Source of the DNA: DATKKX01 sp035542775
Lineage (GTDB): Bacteria; Planctomycetota; Phycisphaerae; UBA1845; UTPLA1
NCBI GenBank assembly: GCA_035542775.1
Contig: DATKKX010000486.1
Location: 1 to 18,533 of the forward strand
DNA length: 18,533 nucleotides
Direction of reading: 5' to 3'
Shown here piece after piece: positions 14,509-18,533 of the stretch. A program made the translations under genes and the position numbers. The notes below the pieces were generated by a model. The model was not told where the DNA came from, did not search any database, and saw nothing but the letters and a program-made list of their open reading frames with translations. Positions within the stretch are counted from its first letter, which is position 1. Each line of letters begins with the position of its first letter.

Positions 14509-15297
14509 TCAGGGATGCGTCGGCGACCCGAGAGAATCCCCATTCGGCCACGCCCAGCCGCGCATCTCGGCCAGCCGGGCGCTGTCGGTCAGATCGAACT
14601 GCAGCGGCGTGACGCAGATGTAGCCGTCGTGCAGGGCCTTGCGGTCGGTGTCGCTGTGGTCACCCAGGATTGAATAATCTCCGCCCAGCCAGTAGTACTC
14701 GCGACCGTTGGGGTCGGTCCGCTTTTCCAGCTCCTCGGGCATCGGGCGAATGGACTGCGGGGCCACACGGACACCTCGCGGCCAGCCAGGCTTGGGCTCG
14801 GGGATGTTGATGTTCACGACCTGCCCGGCGGCCAGGCTGTGACGCGTGACCTCGTCGATCACCGCCTTGGCGATCCGAGCCCCCTTCTCAAAATCCATGT
14901 TCGGATAGATCGCCAGCGACACGGCGATGGCCGGGCAGCCCAGGATGCCGGACTCGATGGCCGCGGCGACCGTGCCGGAGTAGATCACGTGGATGCCCGT
15001 ATTGAGCCCGGCGTTAAGGCCGGAGATCACCAGGTCGGGCTTCTGCGGCAGTAGTGAGTACAGGGCCAGCTTGACGCAATCGGCCGGCGTGCCCTCGACC
15101 GCGGTGCCCCGGAATCGGTGGTGCACATCGACGGAGCGCCACATCACAGGATGATGGATGGTGATTGCGTGAGAGCCGCCGGATTCGACGGCTGCCGGGG
15201 CCACCACGTCGACCTGCGCGGTCTTGCTGAAGACTTCGTAGAGGGCCAACAGGCCGGGGGCATAGATGCCGTCATCGTTGGTGAGGAGTATACGCAT
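14509..15297 (-). CDS. surE: 5'/3'-nucleotidase SurE
   Basis: 262 aa, full length for the family. The N-terminus MRILLTNDDGIYAPGL carries the metal-binding pair D8-D9. S39 lies in the ESGGSHAITIHHP loop, and the ligand Asn is N95 in ISGLNAGLNTG. GTPADCVKLAL, the core YSGTVAAAIESGILGCPAIAVS and the C-terminal YICVTPLQFDLT are also present. SurE is a metal-dependent nucleoside monophosphate phosphatase with some exopolyphosphatase activity, linked to stationary-phase survival. All catalytic ligands are intact. The ATG at 15297 lies only 7 nt after a predicted -10 element and has no Shine-Dalgarno, so the message may be leaderless. It is divergent from the second TMTC-like gene and convergent with the AMP ligase. 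Confidence 0.97.
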   Translation of the reverse strand: MRILLTNDDGIYAPGLLALYEVFSKTAQVDVVAPAAVESGGSHAITIHHPVMWRSVDVHHRFRGTAVEGTPADCVKLALYSLLPQKPDLVISGLNAGLNTGIHVIYSGTVAAAIESGILGCPAIAVSLAIYPNMDFEKGARIAKAVIDEVTRHSLAAGQVVNINIPEPKPGWPRGVRVAPQSIRPMPEELEKRTDPNGREYYWLGGDYSILGDHSDTDRKALHDGYICVTPLQFDLTDSARLAEMRGWAWPNGDSLGSPTHP

Positions 15298-15304
15298 CTG
15301 GCCA

Positions 15305-15333
15305 ATTGTATGGCTTTCCGGGGGGACCTACAA
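15305..15333 (-). promoter_or_regulatory. Promoter of surE, half of a symmetric bidirectional promoter
   Basis: On the minus strand: TTGTAG (15333-15328), 17-bp spacer, TACAAT (15310-15305). The -10 is a 5/6 match. The start point would fall at or beside the surE ATG (15297). Confidence 0.6.
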
Positions 15334-15334
15334 T
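15306..15334 (+). promoter_or_regulatory. Promoter of the second TMTC-like gene, other half of the symmetric promoter
   Basis: On the plus strand: TTGTAT (15306-15311), 17-bp spacer, TACAAT (15329-15334). The segment 15305-15334 is an inverted repeat ATTGTA-N18-TACAAT, so each strand's -10 coincides with the other's -35. The leader to 15434 would be about 93 nt. Confidence 0.55.
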
Positions 15335-15433
15335 CCGCCTTTGCCTCGTCGCCGGGATCGCAGTGCATAAGCGGTGCGGCGCGGATAGACGGAGACCGCA
15401 AGGGGTAAATCTCTGAGCCAGTCTTCCATACCA

Positions 15434-17374
15434 ATGCCGGTTGAGCAGGGCAATTCCTCGCGTAATTTGATCACCGCGCTGGCCGGGTTGGTCGTGCTTG
15501 TGCTGGTGACCTATTGGCCCAGCCTGCACGGGGAGTACGTCCGGCTGGATGATTTCCAGTACGTTGTCGACAACGAACTCGTCCGGCGGCCAAGCTGGGC
15601 GGCTGCCGAACGGTTCTTTGCCGAGGTGACCAAGCCTTCCACGGTCGAGGGGTACTATCAGCCCCTGACGATGGTGTCGCTGATGCTGGACGTGGTTCTG
15701 GCGGGCGGCGGTGAACACCCGGGGCCCTACATCTTTCACCTCACGAACGTGTTGCTCCACGCCGCCAATGCGGTGCTGGTCGTGCTGTTGATGCGGCGGA
15801 TCGTCGGCGGGCTGGCCATTCCACTACTTATCGGTGTGCTGTTCGCGGTACACCCTGCCCAGGTGGAGTCCGTGTCGTGGATCTCGCAGCGAAAGACGGT
15901 GCTGGCGACGTTCTTCGCGCTGGCCTGCGTGGTGTGCTACTTGAGATACGGGGAGGCAGGGCGAAAGAGGAGCAAGAGCAATGGCGGACAGCAGGTGCAG
16001 GAGCAACCCGCAAGCAAGATTGCGGGCTCTTGGGGCTGGCTGGCCGCGGCCGCGGGATTGTACGTGCTTGCCGGACTTGCCAAACCGACGGTGATGCTCC
16101 TGCCGCTGGTTCTGCCGCTGCTGGATTTCTGGCCGTTGCGGCGACCTCCGCTCCGATCCCTGCCGGAGAAGCTGCCCTTTCTGATCATCATGGTGCCCAT
16201 GTGCTGGGTGGCCTGGGTCTCGCAGGCCTCGGCGGCCACACTACAAAGACCGACACTGATGGCCGAAGGGGCGGCGGCCAGATGGATCGGACTCTTGTGC
16301 TACAACATCATGCTCTACGCCGGCAACGTGGTCTGGCCATTTGATCTGTCGCCGTATCGGGCCATTGCCAGCGACCTAGGCTTGACGAATCCGCCCATTG
16401 CTCTGGCGGTCGCGGGAACGATCGCGCTGCTCGCTGTCTGGGCGACGTCGGCCAGATGGTCCCGGCCGTTGTTCGTGGGGCTCGCGGCGTTCGGGATCAT
16501 CCTGCTGCCGGCGCTGGGGCCGGTGCGATTCATGGGCTCCTGCGTGGCTGACCGGTTCACGTATCTGCCGATGGTCTTCGTGCTTTTGCCGCTGGCGGCG
16601 CTGGCGAAACAGCTCCAGGCGGCACAGAGCAAGCGCGAATGGATAGTCTGGGTCGGACTGGGATCGTTCGCGGTTCCACTGATCAGCCTCATGCACGCCC
16701 AGCAGGCCGTCTGGCAGAATTCGAAGGCGTTGTGGACGCACGTCGCCGCGGCTGTCCCGGATTTCATGAAGGCCCAGACCAACCTCGCCATGGTCTGCCT
16801 GGAGGAGGAGAAGTGGGAGGAGGCAGAGAATCATGCCCGGCGGGTTCTGGCGCAGAACCCGGAGGATGCCGATTGCCTGCACGTGCTGGGCCTGGCGTAT
16901 ACCCGGACCGGTCGGGCGGAGGAGGCCATCGCCATCCTCCAGAAGGCCCTGCGCATCGGGCTGGGGAGAGTCCAACCCACAGGCTATCTTTCGTTGGCGG
17001 AGGCGTACCTGGTCTCCGGCGACGATGCAGCCGCCCGCGAGGCCTGCGAGAAAGCCATCGCGGCCGGACGAACGCCGGCCGATACTTACGCCGCGATCGC
17101 CGATACGGCGATGCGGTTCGGCCGGCGCTATGACTTGGCGGTGGGCTACTATCGCCTCGCCGTCGAGAGGAAGCCGGACAGCATTCTGTATCATTGGACG
17201 CTGGGGACGGCGATTTTGTATGCCGGCGGACCGCCGGAGGAGGCGTTGCGAGAATACGAGCAGGCCATTGCGAACGCCGCGAAGCACGGAGCGCGGATGC
17301 CGGAACTCGAGGCCGAGGCGGCCAAACTTCGCCAACGGATCGAAAAAGCCTCCACAGGGCCGAGCGGGAGGTAA
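15434..17374 (+). CDS. Multi-pass TMTC-like glycosyltransferase with C-terminal TPR repeats (second copy)
   Basis: 646 aa from the ATG at 15434 (no clear Shine-Dalgarno). The plan matches the protein at 1415-3376: a first membrane helix (about 13-30), an acidic loop LDDFQYVVDN (D39-D40, GT-C-like catalytic position), YYQPLTMVSLMLD, HLTNVLLHAANA, and the signature FAVHPAQVESVSWISQRKT (137-155). More helices follow, including LLDFWPL. TPRs start near residue 445 (ATNLAMVC-type helix then DADCLHVLGLAYTRTGRAEEA and later repeats). A hydrophilic insert rich in K, S, Q and N follows the CVVCYLRYGEAG segment and is absent from the other copy. The likely role is membrane glycosyl transfer from a polyprenyl-linked sugar to exported proteins; sugar and acceptor are unknown. 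It ends 5 bp before nnrE, suggesting co-transcription. Confidence 0.85.
   Translation: MPVEQGNSSRNLITALAGLVVLVLVTYWPSLHGEYVRLDDFQYVVDNELVRRPSWAAAERFFAEVTKPSTVEGYYQPLTMVSLMLDVVLAGGGEHPGPYIFHLTNVLLHAANAVLVVLLMRRIVGGLAIPLLIGVLFAVHPAQVESVSWISQRKTVLATFFALACVVCYLRYGEAGRKRSKSNGGQQVQEQPASKIAGSWGWLAAAAGLYVLAGLAKPTVMLLPLVLPLLDFWPLRRPPLRSLPEKLPFLIIMVPMCWVAWVSQASAATLQRPTLMAEGAAARWIGLLCYNIMLYAGNVVWPFDLSPYRAIASDLGLTNPPIALAVAGTIALLAVWATSARWSRPLFVGLAAFGIILLPALGPVRFMGSCVADRFTYLPMVFVLLPLAALAKQLQAAQSKREWIVWVGLGSFAVPLISLMHAQQAVWQNSKALWTHVAAAVPDFMKAQTNLAMVCLEEEKWEEAENHARRVLAQNPEDADCLHVLGLAYTRTGRAEEAIAILQKALRIGLGRVQPTGYLSLAEAYLVSGDDAAAREACEKAIAAGRTPADTYAAIADTAMRFGRRYDLAVGYYRLAVERKPDSILYHWTLGTAILYAGGPPEEALREYEQAIANAAKHGARMPELEAEAAKLRQRIEKASTGPSGR
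17366..17371 (+). promoter_or_regulatory. Ribosome-binding site fixing the nnrE start
   Basis: GGGAGG overlaps the last codons of the upstream gene and lies 8 nt before the ATG at 17380. It rules out the longer open frame beginning at 17194, which runs inside the upstream gene. Confidence 0.8.
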
Positions 17375-17379
17375 GTAAT

Positions 17380-18090
17380 ATGGTTCCAGAGAGCTCAGTT
17401 TTCCTGACCCGGGCCCAGGTCCGCGAGGTGGACCGGAGAGCAATTGAGGAATACGGCATCCCAGGCATCGTGCTGATGGAGAATGCCGGCAAGAACGCCG
17501 CGAAGCTGATTCAAGGCTGGTTGCCCGCAGGAGGCCTGCTCGCCATTGTCTGTGGCCGCGGGAATAACGGCGGCGACGGCTTCGTCATTGCCAGGCATCT
17601 GTTCAACGCGGGGAGCCATGTGGAGTTGTTCCTGGCATGCGATCCGCGGCAGTTGACTGGCGACGCGGCGACCAATGCCCACATCGCCGAGAAGATGGCC
17701 CTGCCGATGCATCCGTTCGACGGTCCGGAGAGGATCAAGCAGGCTGTTACGGTTCTTGCGCGGGCAGCCGTCATCGTGGACGCGGTCCTTGGCACGGGGT
17801 TCTCGGGGCAGGTAAGATCGCCGCTCGACCAGGTCATCAGGACGATCAACGAGATTGCGGGGGCCGGCCGGGCGATGGTCGTCGCCATCGACCTGCCCTC
17901 GGGCCTGGACTGCGACACGGGGGCGCCATCGAACGCAACCATCCGCGCGGCGCATACCATCACGTTTGTGGCGAAGAAAGCCGGCTTCGCGGCTCCGGGT
18001 GCCGCGGCTTACACGGGAGAGGTCCACGTCGCGGACATCGGAGCGCCGCGGATGCTGGTTCAGCAGATCATCGGCGGCTTCTCGGGATGA
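17380..18090 (+). CDS. nnrE: NAD(P)H-hydrate epimerase (YjeF N-terminal domain)
   Basis: 236 aa from the ATG at 17380. It is a single YjeF_N Rossmann-like domain: FLTRAQVREVDRRAIEEYGI at the N-terminus, LMENAGKNAA, the nucleotide loop CGRGNNGGDGFVIARHL, DAVLGTGFSGQVRSP, the catalytic-region strand VAIDLPSGLDCDTG, then VAKKAGF near the end. The enzyme interconverts the R and S forms of hydrated NAD(P)H so that NnrD can dehydrate the S form, a metabolite-repair step in the cytoplasm. In many bacteria NnrE and NnrD are fused; here the epimerase stands alone and the ADP/ATP-dependent dehydratase domain is absent and must lie elsewhere. It is 5 bp downstream of the TMTC-like gene, with no obvious functional link. 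Its last 31 bp overlap the convergent alpha/beta hydrolase gene. Confidence 0.93.
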   Translation: MVPESSVFLTRAQVREVDRRAIEEYGIPGIVLMENAGKNAAKLIQGWLPAGGLLAIVCGRGNNGGDGFVIARHLFNAGSHVELFLACDPRQLTGDAATNAHIAEKMALPMHPFDGPERIKQAVTVLARAAVIVDAVLGTGFSGQVRSPLDQVIRTINEIAGAGRAMVVAIDLPSGLDCDTGAPSNATIRAAHTITFVAKKAGFAAPGAAAYTGEVHVADIGAPRMLVQQIIGGFSG

Positions 18091-18533
18091 AGGAACCGCC
18101 GCAGCCAGGCGATGGTTCCGTCGAGAATGGTCTCATTCGCCGCGACGGAACGCATGGCGTGATCGTCCACCTCCAACAACTGAAGCCATACGTTGCCCTT
18201 GGCGTCCTGCACCGCCTTCTCGTAGGCGCGGCTGTGTTCGAGCGACACCCACTGGTCACCCCTGCCATGATAGATCAAGAGCGGCCGACCGCACTTGGCA
18301 AGAGATGCAGGGGCATCGGTCGTGGGCAACGTCTCGAAGAAGGTGGCCCCGAGGCGATGGCCGTAATGCTCGATCCAGCCCTGGTCGCGGAGCAGCTTCC
18401 ATGCGGCTTCATTCATTTCCCGCTGAATCAGCAGCTGGGCGTCAGCAACGGGGGCCCAGAACACGAGGCATCGTAACGCGGGGATTTCGGCGGCGATCTG
18501 CGAGGTGGTGAACGCTCCGAAGCTGCTGGCCAC
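18060..18533 (-). CDS. Alpha/beta hydrolase, N-terminal part cut by the window edge
   Basis: The C-terminal 158 codons or so of a gene that starts beyond the right edge. The first visible residues, ASSFGAF, fit a nucleophile elbow of the G-x-S-x-G type, with the glycine before it off the window. Further on are RPLLIYHGRGDQWVSLEHS, where the Asp of GRGD fits the catalytic acid, and LLEVDDHAM, where the His fits the catalytic base. This pattern and the AIAWLRRFL-like final helix suggest a serine hydrolase of the S33/prolyl-oligopeptidase-like or dienelactone-hydrolase-like groups. The substrate cannot be told. The apparent start at 18533 is an internal codon. The 3' end overlaps nnrE by 31 bp in convergent orientation. 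Confidence 0.8.
   Translation of the reverse strand: MASSFGAFTTSQIAAEIPALRCLVFWAPVADAQLLIQREMNEAAWKLLRDQGWIEHYGHRLGATFFETLPTTDAPASLAKCGRPLLIYHGRGDQWVSLEHSRAYEKAVQDAKGNVWLQLLEVDDHAMRSVAANETILDGTIAWLRRFLHPEKPPMIC

Noticed and set aside
17194..17379. N-terminal extension of nnrE to 17194
   Set aside because: It would overlap the upstream gene by 181 bp out of frame; a strong GGGAGG site marks the ATG at 17380.
1..18533. CRISPR array, tRNA/rRNA genes, insertion sequence or defence island
   Set aside because: No evenly spaced repeats, cloverleaf-like segments, transposase or defence-type domains were recognised on either strand by reading.

Overview
The window looks like chromosomal DNA from a GC-rich planctomycete-type bacterium, possibly Phycisphaerae-like. 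I infer this from the mix of genes: a PEP-CTERM surface protein, two multi-pass glycosyltransferase-like proteins with C-terminal TPRs, a large exported TPR protein, and an ECF sigma factor beside a membrane protein whose ectodomain resembles the DUF1559 (H-X9-DG) pseudopilin-like proteins typical of that phylum. The lineage call is inference, since there is no rRNA or other marker here. I see no tRNA, rRNA, CRISPR array, transposase or phage gene.

Left part (1-5724). A 520-bp gene-free stretch holds a perfect 20-bp palindrome, a terminator-like hairpin, a probable promoter near 305 and a long structured leader with partial resemblance to c-di-GMP-I riboswitches. It leads into a PEP-CTERM protein gene (522-1262). 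A strong hairpin (1306-1341) separates that gene from a convergent TMTC-like membrane glycosyltransferase with TPRs (1415-3376, minus). Divergent from the latter is a 725-aa exported TPR protein (3547-5724).

Middle part (5721-10728). On the minus strand are a macro-domain ADP-ribose hydrolase whose stop codon overlaps that of the TPR protein, the putative anti-sigma/pseudopilin-like fusion, and its ECF sigma factor. The sigma factor gene is divergent from a GAF/AAA+/Fis sigma-54 enhancer-binding protein, and the two share a pair of interlocked sigma-70-like promoters around 8073-8110. A YycJ/WalJ-type metallo-beta-lactamase-fold hydrolase follows, convergent with the regulator.

Right part (10979-18533). 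A GT-B glycogen/starch-synthase-like glycosyltransferase and an acyl-CoA-synthetase-type AMP ligase lie in the same direction, with a REP-like hairpin between them. Next come surE (minus) and a second TMTC-like TPR glycosyltransferase (plus), which diverge from a nearly symmetric promoter whose -10 and -35 elements overlap on opposite strands. The glycosyltransferase is followed 5 bp later by nnrE (NAD(P)H-hydrate epimerase). A truncated alpha/beta hydrolase enters from the right edge and overlaps the 3' end of nnrE.

Most genes are housekeeping or repair (surE, nnrE, macro domain, yycJ) mixed with envelope and regulatory genes. I do not see a discrete defence or mobile system. The least ordinary items are the sigma/anti-sigma-pseudopilin pair, the structured PEP-CTERM leader, the two back-to-back promoter arrangements and the paired TMTC-like TPR proteins.
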